A DNA stretch of 64,000 nucleotides, taken from positions 1 to 64,000 of the forward strand of contig NZ_BEWB01000020.1 of NCBI RefSeq assembly GCF_003112555.1. The letters are read 5' to 3'. Each line of letters opens with the position of its first letter. The first letter of the stretch is position 1. The notes under the pieces are model-generated. The model was not told where the DNA came from. It saw only the letters and a list, made by a program, of their open reading frames with translations, and made no database searches. Shown here one piece after another: positions 25,803 through 34,642 of the stretch. This stretch comes from Streptomyces coelicoflavus (GTDB taxonomy: Bacteria > Actinomycetota > Actinomycetes > Streptomycetales > Streptomycetaceae). Made by a program: the position numbers and the translations under genes.

Positions 25803-26090
25803 TTGAGCACACCAGCCCAGAAGCAAGAGCCACTCTTCGAAGTGGACCGCGACCTGCTGAAGCGCCTGATGCGGCGCACCAAGACCGGCTCCGAGATGAC
25901 CGGACGAGGCCTCGCGGAAGCGGCCGGCCTCGCCCACGGGACGGTCGGGAACATCCTCAGCGGCGAGACCGAGCAGGTCTTCGCCTCGACGGCTGAAGCC
26001 ATCTGCCACGCGATCGGTGTCGAACTGCTCGTCCTGTGCACGCCGGTGTTCCGGCTGGCCGTGGTGCGGCAGAAGGCGCTGACGGCATGA
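25803..26090 (+). CDS. XRE-type HTH regulator, Cro-like
   Basis: 95 residues with a clear HTH: LLKRLMRRTKTG, GRGLAEAAGLAHGTVGNILS, then STAEAICHAIGVELLVLC. It is small and single-domain, like Cro or antirepressor-type proteins, and is the first rightward gene of the prophage. The TTG at 25803 is preferred because GAGGTGGA lies just upstream; ATG 25791 has no ribosome site. It overlaps the next gene by ATGA. It probably competes with the leftward repressor for the GTCCA operators (inference). Confidence 0.8.
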   Translation: MSTPAQKQEPLFEVDRDLLKRLMRRTKTGSEMTGRGLAEAAGLAHGTVGNILSGETEQVFASTAEAICHAIGVELLVLCTPVFRLAVVRQKALTA

Positions 26091-26272
26091 GCGGCCAGCC
26101 GTTCTCCCTCGCTGACGCGCAGGCGTCCTTCAGCCAGGAGGACATGGAGCACATCGACCGCCAGGTCGCTGCCGCTCCCTCCTTCCGGCCGGAGCTGCGC
26201 GAGCAGTTGCGTGCGGTCTTCGCCTCGTCCCGCGCTTCGCGGAGGGCGACGTCGGCGGCGAAGGCCGCCTGA
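26087..26272 (+). CDS. Small hypothetical early protein
   Basis: 61 residues coupled to the HTH gene by ATGA. Acidic/Gln-rich N-terminus (SLADAQASFSQEDMEHIDRQ) and basic C-terminus (SSRASRRATSAAKAA). No family recognised. Confidence 0.65.
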   Translation: MSGQPFSLADAQASFSQEDMEHIDRQVAAAPSFRPELREQLRAVFASSRASRRATSAAKAA

Positions 26273-26362
26273 CCCCATCAACGCCGAAGGGCCGCTCCGA
26301 CTGTGCCGGCCTGAGCAGCCCAACGACTCGGCGACCATCACCATCCAGAAAGTGAGGCCCCC

Positions 26363-26689
26363 GTGGCCGCATCATCTCAGATCCCCCAGCTCGGTCCCTC
26401 GACCGCGCTGGTGCAGCTCATCAGCGAGCACCCCGAACTGGCGCCCGCGACGTGGCGCATCGACCGCGACGGTCTCCTCTCGGGCACCGTCGCCTACAAC
26501 GCGGACTTCGACGTCCGGCCGGCCATGGCGGCGTACGCGGACGTGCTGGGTGCGGTGTTGCACGAGACGCCGGTGGCGTACGAGGGCGAGACGCACGCGA
26601 CGTTCCACATCTTCGCGAAGTGGCGGGACGTGCAGGTGAACGTGTGGGCGTCGTGCGCGGCTGCGGCTGTTTCGGCGGTGGCGGCATGA
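26363..26689 (+). CDS. Hypothetical early protein
   Basis: 108 residues from GTG 26363 behind GTGAGG. It has a mixed alpha/beta pattern (STALVQLISEHPELAPATWR, then GTVAYNADFDVRPAMAAYAD and FHIFAKWRDVQVNVWA), like small single-domain phage proteins found repeatedly in Streptomyces mobile DNA. Function unknown. It overlaps the next gene by ATGA. Confidence 0.65.
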   Translation: MAASSQIPQLGPSTALVQLISEHPELAPATWRIDRDGLLSGTVAYNADFDVRPAMAAYADVLGAVLHETPVAYEGETHATFHIFAKWRDVQVNVWASCAAAAVSAVAA

Positions 26690-27387
26690 GTGCCCCTCTG
26701 GTGGTCAACACCCGTGACGGCGCGTGCTGGACGCGGCGGACGGTGACGGAGGGCGGGATCGCCCTGTACGCGCTGGCCGACGTCTGCCAGTGCCCCACTT
26801 TCGTGATGGCGACGCTGGACGAGCTGGCGGCGCGGGGGATCGCGGGGTCGGCGGATGTGCTGCCGATGCCGGCGGGCCCGGAGCCGAAGCCGTCCGATGG
26901 CTTCCGCGTCGTGGTGAATGTGTGGAACGCGGACGACCGTGCCGACGCGGAGTGGGCTGCTGAGCTGGCTCAGAACGCTCTGGAGGGTCAGGGCTTCAAG
27001 GTGTTCGCGACGGTCGACGAGGGCGAGCCGGATGTGGCCGCGCTGCGGGCCCAGGTCGCCGCCCTGGAAGCCGAGCGGCACACGACGAACGCAGCCCTGT
27101 CCGACGCGGCCGAGCAGCTGCGCGTGGACCGGGACCGGATTGCCGAGCTGGAGGACGCGCCGACCGGAGGTGGCTACCCGCCCGTGCTGCCGTGGGCGAA
27201 GCACATGGACGCCGACGACCTCGAAGGCTTCCTCGCCGACCTGGCCGACGCCGCGTCCGGAGACGACGACCTCACCACGCTCGCCGCGGTGGAGGACGCG
27301 ATCGGCCGGTGGCGGGTGATCGGTGAGGCGCAGCACGCGCACAACACCGCGCCGGGCCCGAACGCCGGGGCGGGTGACGGGTCGTGA
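26686..27387 (+). CDS. Hypothetical protein with coiled coil
   Basis: 233 residues. The N-terminal half is alpha/beta (GACWTRRTVTEGGIALYALA, then CQCPTFVMATLDELAARG). Residues ~120-155 form a coiled coil (VAALRAQVAALEAERHTTNA). An acidic C-terminus follows (MDADDLEGFLADLADAASGD). It may act as an adaptor in the early operon; nothing identifies a partner. Confidence 0.65.
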   Translation: MSAPLVVNTRDGACWTRRTVTEGGIALYALADVCQCPTFVMATLDELAARGIAGSADVLPMPAGPEPKPSDGFRVVVNVWNADDRADAEWAAELAQNALEGQGFKVFATVDEGEPDVAALRAQVAALEAERHTTNAALSDAAEQLRVDRDRIAELEDAPTGGGYPPVLPWAKHMDADDLEGFLADLADAASGDDDLTTLAAVEDAIGRWRVIGEAQHAHNTAPGPNAGAGDGS

Positions 27388-27509
27388 CCTTCCTCGAAGC
27401 CCTCATGTGGTTCGCGATCGCCTGGGCCGTGTTCTTCGGCTACTGCGCGAGCGACCTCCCCTCCCTCCTGTCCCGCCTGATCCACCGCCACCACGGAGGC
27501 CGGTCGTGA
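27384..27509 (+). CDS. 41-residue membrane peptide
   Basis: GTG 27384 overlaps the previous stop (GTGA), and the stop overlaps the next GTG. One hydrophobic helix (ALMWFAIAWAVFFGYCA) is followed by a short basic tail (RLIHRHHGGRS). Coupling on both sides supports real translation. Confidence 0.55.
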   Translation: MTFLEALMWFAIAWAVFFGYCASDLPSLLSRLIHRHHGGRS

Positions 27510-27940
27510 AGCTCATCCGCGCCGGGCGCCTCGCCCGATTCATCGCCACCATCCGCCGCCACAACCTCGGCACCATCCGCGTCGGCGCCACCGGCATCCA
27601 GGTGACCCGCATCGCAGGCGGCGCCGCCCTCGGCCTCACCGACGCCCTGCGCCCCGCTGTCCTGGACCTCGCCGAGATGCACGCCGAGGACCCCGGATCG
27701 CTGGCCTCCATGCTGGAGGAGATCTGGGACCTGGCCGGTGCGGCCGGCGGGCGGGACTCGCACGCCCGGCATGAGCTGGACGAGCGGGTGGCCGTGCTCC
27801 TGGAGGCGGTGGGCGCGCACGAGGTGCGGGTCTACGACGGGCAGGTGGAGCGGCTGGCGTCGTTGCTGTGGGAGTGCCGTGGGCAGCAGGCTCCGGTGTC
27901 GCTTCCGGCTCAGCGCCGCGAAGGCGGTGCCGCCGCATGA
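27506..27940 (+). CDS. Hypothetical early protein
   Basis: 144 residues from GTG 27506. Basic N-terminus (KLIRAGRLARFIATIRRHNL), then a helical body (HAEDPGSLASMLEEIWDLAG). No family recognised. Coupled to both neighbours by 4-bp overlaps. Confidence 0.65.
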   Translation: MKLIRAGRLARFIATIRRHNLGTIRVGATGIQVTRIAGGAALGLTDALRPAVLDLAEMHAEDPGSLASMLEEIWDLAGAAGGRDSHARHELDERVAVLLEAVGAHEVRVYDGQVERLASLLWECRGQQAPVSLPAQRREGGAAA

Positions 27941-28470
27941 GGGCCGCCGACCAGACCGAGTACATCGTGCAGTGCATCCGCGAGGCCGGGTCCATGTACG
28001 AGGACGACGCCCGAGCGTTCCTCGCTGAGCACGACGCGCACGTCCGCGCCGAGGTGCTCACCGAGCTGGCCGCGAAGGCCAACCAGCGCATGGCCGTCGG
28101 CACGTCCCGCCTCGTCACCAAGACGACCGTCCGCCACTTCCTCGAACTGGAGGCGTCCGCCGCCCGGAAGGCCGCCACCCGCGCGGCCACCACCCGCGAC
28201 GACACCCCGGCCGCCGACGCACCGGACCCCGAGATCGCAGCGGACACCGCGCGCCGCGCGCAGCTGCTGTACGCCATGGCCACCCAGGGCGGCCACTGGA
28301 AGTCCGGCCGCGTCCTCCGCTGGTACGCCCTGCACGGCTACGAGGGGCTCGGCGTCCGCGACGCCCGCCAAGACCTCGCCGCCCTCCGCGACCGCGGCCA
28401 CATCCACCAGCACGACGCCAGCGGCTGCCGGTTCTTCACCACCAGCCTGACCAACAAGGGGGAATCCTGA
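27937..28470 (+). CDS. Hypothetical protein with winged-helix-like C-terminus
   Basis: 177 residues. The central part is helical and Ala/Arg-rich. The last ~60 residues (LLYAMATQGGHWKSGRVLRW, then GVRDARQDLAALRDRGHIHQ) fit a winged-helix module that tests whether a DNA-binding wing is present in small phage regulators. Its ligand is unknown. It lies just upstream of the recombination genes. Confidence 0.65.
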   Translation: MRAADQTEYIVQCIREAGSMYEDDARAFLAEHDAHVRAEVLTELAAKANQRMAVGTSRLVTKTTVRHFLELEASAARKAATRAATTRDDTPAADAPDPEIAADTARRAQLLYAMATQGGHWKSGRVLRWYALHGYEGLGVRDARQDLAALRDRGHIHQHDASGCRFFTTSLTNKGES

Positions 28471-28871
28471 TGGACTTCCGCACCGCACTCGGCATCGTCC
28501 TGGCCGAACTCGACCCCAAGCCGTGGGGCTACACCACCCCCGACGGCACCCTGACCGTCGTCCCCGCCGGCTTCCGCGCCGACAAGGACGAGGCCGACGT
28601 CATCGTCCGCGTCAGCGACGACGTCGAGGAGTGGGTGAAGACCCCCGAGGTCGCCAAGCTCGTGACGGCCCTCCGCGAGGGCGTGTCCTGGTCGGATCTG
28701 TGCTCCGGCTGGGGCACCGAGGTCACCGTCGACGCGCTCGGCGTGACCGTCGCCGTGTGGCAGAAGGGCGTGCCCACCTCGGTCACGCTGCCGTCCGCGC
28801 AGCGCCTCCCGCTGGCCTCCGCGCTGGAGCGGGCGCTGGACGTCGCCCGCGGCTGGGAGGACGAGGCCTGA
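28470..28871 (+). CDS. Hypothetical early protein
   Basis: 133 residues, start and stop each sharing one base with the neighbours. Alpha/beta pattern with an acidic first half (FRADKDEADVIVRVSDDVEE). It directly precedes the YqaJ exonuclease, which hints at a role in recombination, unproven. Confidence 0.6.
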   Translation: MDFRTALGIVLAELDPKPWGYTTPDGTLTVVPAGFRADKDEADVIVRVSDDVEEWVKTPEVAKLVTALREGVSWSDLCSGWGTEVTVDALGVTVAVWQKGVPTSVTLPSAQRLPLASALERALDVARGWEDEA

Positions 28872-29923
28872 TGAGCACGACCGCGCAGGCCGGGGCGGCC
28901 ACCACCGCCCCGGCCGCCGGCCGCAGGGTCACCCCCACCGGCCGCCTCATCCTCCCCGCCGACGCCGACCGCGCCGACTGGCTCACCGGCCGCCGCTCCG
29001 GCCTCGGCTCCTCCGACATCGCTGCCGTCCTCGGCATCAGCCGCTACGGCAACGCCCTCTCCGTCTACCACGACAAGACTGGCGGGCTGCCCCTGGAGTC
29101 CGACGACAGCGAACCCGCCCTGTGGGGGCGTGCGTTCGAGGAGACCGTCGCCCGCGAGTGGGCCCGCCGCAACCGGTCGGTCGTCCGCCGCGTCGGCCTC
29201 GTCCAGAACACCGACCGCCCGTGGCAGATGTGCACCCTCGACCGCCGCGTCCTGGAGTGCCCGCTCGCCGATGGCGCCGAGAAGTGCGCGGTCGAGATCA
29301 AGTGCCGCGACAAGATGAAGGCCTCCCAGTTCCGGGCCGGTGTCGCGGACGACGTCCTCGTCCAGACGCTGTGGCAGGCCGACGTGTGCGGCTTCGACCA
29401 CATCCACGCCGCCGTGCTGATCGGCGGCAACGACTACCGGCAGTACGTCATCCGCGTCGCCGACCACGCCCAACTCGTCGCCGACCTGCGGGCCGCCGGG
29501 GAACTGGCCTGGCAGCAGATCACCGACCGCCGCCCGCCGGTCCTCGCCCACGACGCCGACCCGGACGTCCTCCTCGACCTGTACGGCCGCCTCCACCCGG
29601 AGCGCGCCGGGGTCGTGGACATCACCCGCGACGTGGATACGCAGGAGGCCGTCGACGAGTACCTCGACGCGCACCAGGACGTCGTGGCCGCCGAGAAGCG
29701 GAAGAAGGCGGCGAAGGCCCGGATCCTCGCCGGGCTCGCCGGGGCCGAGGCCGCCACGGTCCTGGACCGGGTGCACGTCTCGCTCGACGAGCGCACCAAG
29801 CGCGCCGCCGATCTGTCCCGGCTGGCCGAGCGCTGGCCGGACGCCTACGCGGACTGCGTCGAGGACCGCACCCACTACCAGCTGAACATTCCCCGCTCTG
29901 TCCGTGAGGAGCACGCCGCATGA
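28871..29923 (+). CDS. YqaJ-type viral recombinase (5'-3' exonuclease)
   Basis: 350 residues of the lambda-exonuclease-like YqaJ family. Landmarks are DWLTGRRSGLGSSDIAAVLG near the N-terminus, LWGRAFEETVAREWARRN, the acidic and lysine core CAVEIKCRDK, and the helical C-terminus with VAAEKRKKAAKARIL. It resects double-stranded DNA ends so that the annealing protein encoded next can load. The two genes overlap by 4 bp, as in other phage exonuclease-annealase pairs. Cytoplasmic; acts on replicating or damaged phage DNA. Confidence 0.9.
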   Translation: MSTTAQAGAATTAPAAGRRVTPTGRLILPADADRADWLTGRRSGLGSSDIAAVLGISRYGNALSVYHDKTGGLPLESDDSEPALWGRAFEETVAREWARRNRSVVRRVGLVQNTDRPWQMCTLDRRVLECPLADGAEKCAVEIKCRDKMKASQFRAGVADDVLVQTLWQADVCGFDHIHAAVLIGGNDYRQYVIRVADHAQLVADLRAAGELAWQQITDRRPPVLAHDADPDVLLDLYGRLHPERAGVVDITRDVDTQEAVDEYLDAHQDVVAAEKRKKAAKARILAGLAGAEAATVLDRVHVSLDERTKRAADLSRLAERWPDAYADCVEDRTHYQLNIPRSVREEHAA

Positions 29924-30699
29924 CCACGATCACCGAGCGGGCCGCCGCAGCCGCCGGCCGCACCGACACCACCGCGGGCCCGGCCGAAGACACGCCACCC
30001 GCCGAGGACTACGCACCCACGGCCGCACCGATGGTCGACTACGAGCCCGGCGAAGACGACCCCGAGATGATCCCCGTCCACCTCGCCTGGCTCCGCGTCC
30101 GCAAGGACATCCGCGGCATCGCCAAGGGCGAGGAGTACAACGACGGCTACTCCCGCTACAACTTTCGCGGAGTCGACGCCACCGTGCAGGCCTTCGCGCC
30201 CGTCACCATGCGGCATGGCGTCAACGTCATCCCCCACCAGGTGGACGCCACCTACCGCGACACCAAGACCGCCAAGGGCAAGGCCACCCGCGAGTGCACC
30301 GTCACGATCACGTGGCACATCATCGGCCCGCGCGGAGACGTGCTCGTCGCCCAGTCCCAGGGCGAGGCCCTCGACTCCGGCGACAAGGGCACCGCCAAGG
30401 CGCAGAGTGTCGCCCTCCGCGTCCTCCTCCTCAACGGCGGCCTGGTGCCGACCGGCGACCCCGACCCGGGCAGCAGCACCATCGACCGGGGCGAGGCGTC
30501 CGTTCGCTCGGCAGTGTCGTACCTCGACGAGATCTGCGACCCCAACACCAGCGCCGGACGGCTCCGCCAGGTCCACTTCGAGCTGAAGCAGGGCAACTTG
30601 CTCGGCGCGCTGATCACCAACGAGGTCGGCGTCGAGGAGCGGATCGGCGACATGGTCGTCCGCATCGGCAAGGAGCGCGCTGGCGGGGGTGCCGAATGA
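29920..30699 (+). CDS. ERF-family single-strand annealing protein
   Basis: 259 residues. A disordered Ala/Thr/Pro N-terminus of about 50 residues precedes the ERF core: YNFRGVDATVQAFAPVTMRH, TVTITWHIIGPRG, GEALDSGDKGTAKAQSVALR. ERF proteins form rings on single strands and anneal homologous DNA. It is the partner of the YqaJ exonuclease just upstream. The C-terminus is short and probably binds exonuclease or SSB. Confidence 0.88.
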   Translation: MTTITERAAAAAGRTDTTAGPAEDTPPAEDYAPTAAPMVDYEPGEDDPEMIPVHLAWLRVRKDIRGIAKGEEYNDGYSRYNFRGVDATVQAFAPVTMRHGVNVIPHQVDATYRDTKTAKGKATRECTVTITWHIIGPRGDVLVAQSQGEALDSGDKGTAKAQSVALRVLLLNGGLVPTGDPDPGSSTIDRGEASVRSAVSYLDEICDPNTSAGRLRQVHFELKQGNLLGALITNEVGVEERIGDMVVRIGKERAGGGAE

Positions 30700-31535
30700 T
30701 CCCCTGGCACCTCCAGCGCATGGCCGCCCTCGACTTCGAGTCCAGCGACAAGGACGCCGACACCGCCCGCATCGTCACCTGCGCCCTGATCCTCGTCAAC
30801 GGCGGCATCCCCACCGACACCCGCACCTGGCTCCTCAACCCGGGCATCCCCATGGAGCCCGGAGCGATCGCGGTGCACGGCATCACCGACGAGTACGCCG
30901 CCGAGCACGGCATGCCGCCGGAGCAAGGCGTCGCCGAAATCGCCAAGGCCATCACCGAGGAAGTCGCCGCCGGCGTCCCGCTGGTCGGCCACAACATCGG
31001 CGGCTACGACCTCAACCTCCTCGACCGCGAGTGCCTCCGCCACCTCGGCGACAGCCTCGAAGGCATCCTGCGGCAGCCGCTGACCCGGGTCATCGACACG
31101 ATGGTCCTCGACCGGCAGGCCGCACCGTTCCGGAAGCGGGTCAGCGACACACAGGGCCCGTACCAGATGCGGACGACCGCCGAGACGTACGGCCTGCCGT
31201 GGGACGAGGACCAGGCGCACGGCGCCGAGTACGACGCGCTGCAGTCGGCCCGAGCCGCGTACCGGATGGGCGCCATCGCGCACACCCCTTACCGGGACCG
31301 CCCGGACTGGGTGCTGGCCCTGCGACCGAACCGCTTCAACTCCCTACGCGACGTGACGGTCGAGGAGCTGCACGAGCGTCAGATCGGCTGGTACCGGGAG
31401 GACGCCGAGCGCTACCAGGCGTGGCTGCGGAACCCGGCGAAGGCTGGCGAGAAGCACGACCCGAAGGCCGTGATCCCGACCGAGTGGCCGCTGCGGCCGG
31501 TCCCGGCGCAGCGTGAGGCGGGTGACGCGTCGTGA
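30696..31535 (+). CDS. 3'-5' exonuclease, DnaQ/epsilon-like
   Basis: 279 residues with the DEDD fold: exo I AALDFESSD (Asp13, Glu15), then AVHGITDEYA, exo II VGHNIGGYDLNLLD, and exo III HGAEYDALQSARA with His and Asp. It may proofread or trim ends in the phage recombination pathway. The C-terminal third (QIGWYREDAERYQAWLRNPA) matches extensions seen in actinophage exonucleases. Coupled to ERF upstream (ATGA). Confidence 0.88.
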   Translation: MIPWHLQRMAALDFESSDKDADTARIVTCALILVNGGIPTDTRTWLLNPGIPMEPGAIAVHGITDEYAAEHGMPPEQGVAEIAKAITEEVAAGVPLVGHNIGGYDLNLLDRECLRHLGDSLEGILRQPLTRVIDTMVLDRQAAPFRKRVSDTQGPYQMRTTAETYGLPWDEDQAHGAEYDALQSARAAYRMGAIAHTPYRDRPDWVLALRPNRFNSLRDVTVEELHERQIGWYREDAERYQAWLRNPAKAGEKHDPKAVIPTEWPLRPVPAQREAGDAS

Positions 31536-31801
31536 GCCAGTTCGCCGCCGCCCTCGGCGCGGCCGTCACCACCGTCGGAGTCGGCGCCGTCGTCATGGCC
31601 CGCGGCTGGCCGACCCCGACCGGCCGGCACCGCGCGCCTCGCCCGCCCGCCGACACGGAGCTGCTGCGCCCCGCCGAGGCCCTCGACGCCTTCGAGGCGT
31701 ACTGCCCGGCCGAGGACCGGCCCACGTTGCAGCTCCGCCTCCGCCTCGGCGGCGTCCGCTGCACCGAATGCCACAACGACCCCGTGGAGGCTGCCCAGTG
31801 A
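31532..31801 (+). CDS. Small hypothetical protein with C-terminal CxxC
   Basis: 89 residues from GTG 31532. A hydrophobic N-terminal stretch (FAAALGAAVTTVGVGAVVMA) could anchor it in the membrane. The C-terminus carries CTEC. No family recognised. Confidence 0.6.
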   Translation: MSQFAAALGAAVTTVGVGAVVMARGWPTPTGRHRAPRPPADTELLRPAEALDAFEAYCPAEDRPTLQLRLRLGGVRCTECHNDPVEAAQ

Positions 31802-32430
31802 CCACGCTGTTCACCGTCGAGGCTCCGGCCGCCCCCGCGGCGGCCGGGCCCCGGCCCCTCACCATCCCCACCGTCTACGGCCTCGATCTCTCCCTCACCT
31901 CCACCGGCATCAGCGACGGCACCACCGCCGACGCCCTCATCCCCGGCCCCCGTACCGGACACGACCGCCTGGAGTTCCACCGCCGGGCCATCCGCGACCG
32001 CGTGCCCGACGACACCAGCCTCGTCGTCATCGAGGGCGTCGCCATGTCCGTCGGCTACCGGCCCGGCGTCGAAGAGATGACCTATCTTCGGGGCCTCATC
32101 CGCCACGACCTGTGGCGCCGCAACATCCCGATCGCGATCTGCCCGCCGCAGCACCGCATCATCTACGCCTGCGGACGCGCCAACCCTGCCAAGGACCACC
32201 CCGCGAACAAGCGGAAGACGATCGCGAAGGGCATGGTCCGCGACGCCGTCGTTGAGCGCTACGGCGTGCCCTGCGAAGGCCGCGGACGCTACGACCAGGC
32301 CGACGCCACGATCCTCGCCGCGATGGGCCTGCACTGGCTCGGCTACCCGCTGACCGTCCTTCCGGACACGCACCGGCGGGCGCTGGACGGAGTGACGTGG
32401 CCGCTGAACATCCCGGCGGTGGCCCGATGA
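31798..32430 (+). CDS. RuvC-like Holliday-junction nuclease
   Basis: 210 residues with the RNase-H fold of RuvC: first Asp in VYGLDLSLTSTG, Glu in LVVIEGVAMSV, and the late acidic pair in GRYDQADATILAAMGL. Family members cut four-way junctions before packaging. The KRKTIAKGMVRDAV stretch is basic, for DNA contact. It lies between the exonuclease and the DNA methyltransferase in the recombination block. Confidence 0.85.
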   Translation: MTTLFTVEAPAAPAAAGPRPLTIPTVYGLDLSLTSTGISDGTTADALIPGPRTGHDRLEFHRRAIRDRVPDDTSLVVIEGVAMSVGYRPGVEEMTYLRGLIRHDLWRRNIPIAICPPQHRIIYACGRANPAKDHPANKRKTIAKGMVRDAVVERYGVPCEGRGRYDQADATILAAMGLHWLGYPLTVLPDTHRRALDGVTWPLNIPAVAR

Positions 32431-34193
32431 AGACGAAGGCCCGCACCGCCACCCACCGACCGGCCACCCGGCACCGCCGCTTCCGCCACGACGAGTACAC
32501 CGCCGTCGACCTCTTCAGCGGCTTCGGCGGCCTCACCGAAGGCATCCGCCGCGCCGGATTCACCACGATCATGGCCGCGAACCACAACCCCTACAAGGTC
32601 CAGGTCCACGAGGCCAACCACCCCGACGCCGAACACTGGATCGCCGACCTGGTCAACCCCGAGGCCGCGGACTACCACTCCGCCCGCGACCTCCCCCGGG
32701 CCGACCTCCTCGCCGCCGGCGTGAGCTGCGTCAACCACAGCCAGGCCAACACCATCAAGGCGTACGAGCAGGGCGGGACGCTCTTCGACCTGGAGGACCC
32801 CGACTACGAGGCCCGCGTCACCCGCTCCGAACGCGACCGCGCCACCGCCAACTGCGTCCTGCACTACGCAGCCAAGCACCACCCGTGGCTGATCCTCATC
32901 GAGTGCACGACCGGCCTCCAGTCGTGGGGCCCGGCCATCCCCGGCCGCCCGAAAATCGGCGACGGCAGCACCTACCGGTGGTGGCTCAAGCAGTTCGACC
33001 TGCTCGGCTACGACCACAAGGTCATGTTCCTGAACTCGCAGTTCTTCGGAGTGCCACAGTCCCGGAACCGCGGCTACTGGGCGTTCTGGAAGAAGTCCCT
33101 GCCCGCCCCGGACCTGGAGCACCGGCCGGTCTCCCGCTGCCACCGCTGCGACAAGGACGTCGAAGCAGTGTGGACCTGGCGCACCGGCGTCCCGGCGTCC
33201 GGGCTGGTGGAGTACGGCAAGCAGTACGACTACCGCTGCCCCTCGTGCCGCCGCGAGGTCGTGCCGCCGATGACGCCGTCGCTGGCGGCGCTGGACCTGA
33301 CCGACCTCGGAGTCCGGATCGGCGACAAGCCGGTCAAGACGTTCAAGGACGGGTTCGTCGGTCCGCTGGCCCGCTCCACGATGGCCCGGGCTGAGCGGTG
33401 CCGTCAGCGGTTCGCGGACTTCCCCGCCGTGTTCATGCCCGCGAAGGGTGTGCACGGGATCGAGAAGCACCCGTGGCAGCCGCTGGCGACGCAGACCAGC
33501 CAGCAGGAGACGTCGATCCTGTCGACCGGCGCGCTCATGGCGGCCGCGGGGAACACCTTCGAGCGGCCCGGGTCCGACTGCCGTAGTCGCGGCTTCGACC
33601 AGCCGCTGTGGGCGCAGACCGCCACGAACACCACGGGGCTCATCACTCCGCCCGTGGCGCTGGCCGTGGACAACTACCAGGGCGCCCCGCGCAGTGGCCA
33701 CGAGCCGCTGCCCACCCAGGTCGGATCGGAGACCCTCGCCGTCGTCTCGTCCGGCGTCGTCCCGTACCGCAAGCACACCGTGCCCACGATGCACGCCGAG
33801 GCGATGCCCGCCTTCACCTCGGACCAGATCCCGGGCCTGCTCACGGCCGCCGGCTGGTACAAGGAGAACGGCAAGACCGCCCCGCACCCCGTGACCGACG
33901 CACTCGGGACGGTCACCGCCACCGACACCACCGCGCTCCTCACCGCGCAGTGGCGGGCCGCCCTCGCCGACCTCCCGCTCGAGGACTGCTACTTCCGCAT
34001 GATGCGGGAGTACGAGATCGGCCGAGGCTGCGGCTTCGACGTCAACTTCGGCGACTACCGCGGCACCTTCAAGGTCTGGGGCACCGCCCGCAACCAGGTC
34101 GACGGGTTCGGCAACGCCGTCTCCCCGCAGGTCGGGGAGTGGATCGGCGAGCGACTCCGGGCCAGCCTCCACCGGGCGGAGGTGGCGGCCTGA
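32427..34193 (+). CDS. DNA (cytosine-5) methyltransferase-like protein with atypical motif IV
   Basis: 588 residues. Motif I is DLFSGFGGLTEG (28-39). The catalytic loop reads AAGVSCVNHSQAN with Cys101, where classical C5-methyltransferases have G-P-P-C-Q. Motif VI is LIECTTGL (Glu159) instead of E-N-V, and motif VIII QSRNR (211-215) is intact. A zinc-ribbon-like insert has four Cys (238, 241, 271, 274) before the target-recognition region, and the C-terminal GFGNAVSPQVGEWI closes the fold. It probably methylates phage DNA against host restriction, but the altered loop leaves room for a different pyrimidine modification. It is coupled to the genes on both sides. Confidence 0.85.
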   Translation: MKTKARTATHRPATRHRRFRHDEYTAVDLFSGFGGLTEGIRRAGFTTIMAANHNPYKVQVHEANHPDAEHWIADLVNPEAADYHSARDLPRADLLAAGVSCVNHSQANTIKAYEQGGTLFDLEDPDYEARVTRSERDRATANCVLHYAAKHHPWLILIECTTGLQSWGPAIPGRPKIGDGSTYRWWLKQFDLLGYDHKVMFLNSQFFGVPQSRNRGYWAFWKKSLPAPDLEHRPVSRCHRCDKDVEAVWTWRTGVPASGLVEYGKQYDYRCPSCRREVVPPMTPSLAALDLTDLGVRIGDKPVKTFKDGFVGPLARSTMARAERCRQRFADFPAVFMPAKGVHGIEKHPWQPLATQTSQQETSILSTGALMAAAGNTFERPGSDCRSRGFDQPLWAQTATNTTGLITPPVALAVDNYQGAPRSGHEPLPTQVGSETLAVVSSGVVPYRKHTVPTMHAEAMPAFTSDQIPGLLTAAGWYKENGKTAPHPVTDALGTVTATDTTALLTAQWRAALADLPLEDCYFRMMREYEIGRGCGFDVNFGDYRGTFKVWGTARNQVDGFGNAVSPQVGEWIGERLRASLHRAEVAA

Positions 34194-34642
34194 TGCCCGG
34201 ACCCGCAGGCGTCCCCCGCGCCGACATCATCCCCCTCCTCCGCGAAGGCCTCTCCGACCGCGCCATCGGCCGCACCCTCCACACCAACCCCAAGCGCGTC
34301 GGCCGGATCCGCCGCGAACTCGGCCTGCCCGAAGCCGCCCGCGGCACCACCCTCACTCGGGAACAGGCATGGGCCGCCCACACCCGGCCCGCGGGCCCGG
34401 ACGGGGAGCACCTCGTGTGGACCGGCTACCACCGCGCCGGGACGTTCCCCGTCCTCAAGTACCGCAGCATCGACTGGTCCGCCCGCCGTATCGCCTTCGA
34501 GATCGAGCACGGGCGCCCGCCGGTCGGCCGGGTCCTGCCCGACTGCGACGTGCCCCGCTGCATCCGGCCGGCCTGCACCACCGACGAGCCGATGCGGCAG
34601 TCCGACGCCCTGTACGAGCAGATCTTCGGGGCCGCTGCGTGA
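34193..34642 (+). CDS. HTH-HNH-like endonuclease
   Basis: 149 residues. The N-terminal HTH (IIPLLREGLSDRAIGRTLHT, then PKRVGRIRRELGLP) is followed by a domain resembling actinophage HNH endonucleases (SARRIAFEIEHGRPPVGRVL and DCDVPRCIRPACTTDEPMRQ). The His usually found in the last motif is replaced (PAC), so activity is uncertain. It may be a free-standing homing-type nuclease or a regulator. Confidence 0.65.
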   Translation: MPGPAGVPRADIIPLLREGLSDRAIGRTLHTNPKRVGRIRRELGLPEAARGTTLTREQAWAAHTRPAGPDGEHLVWTGYHRAGTFPVLKYRSIDWSARRIAFEIEHGRPPVGRVLPDCDVPRCIRPACTTDEPMRQSDALYEQIFGAAA

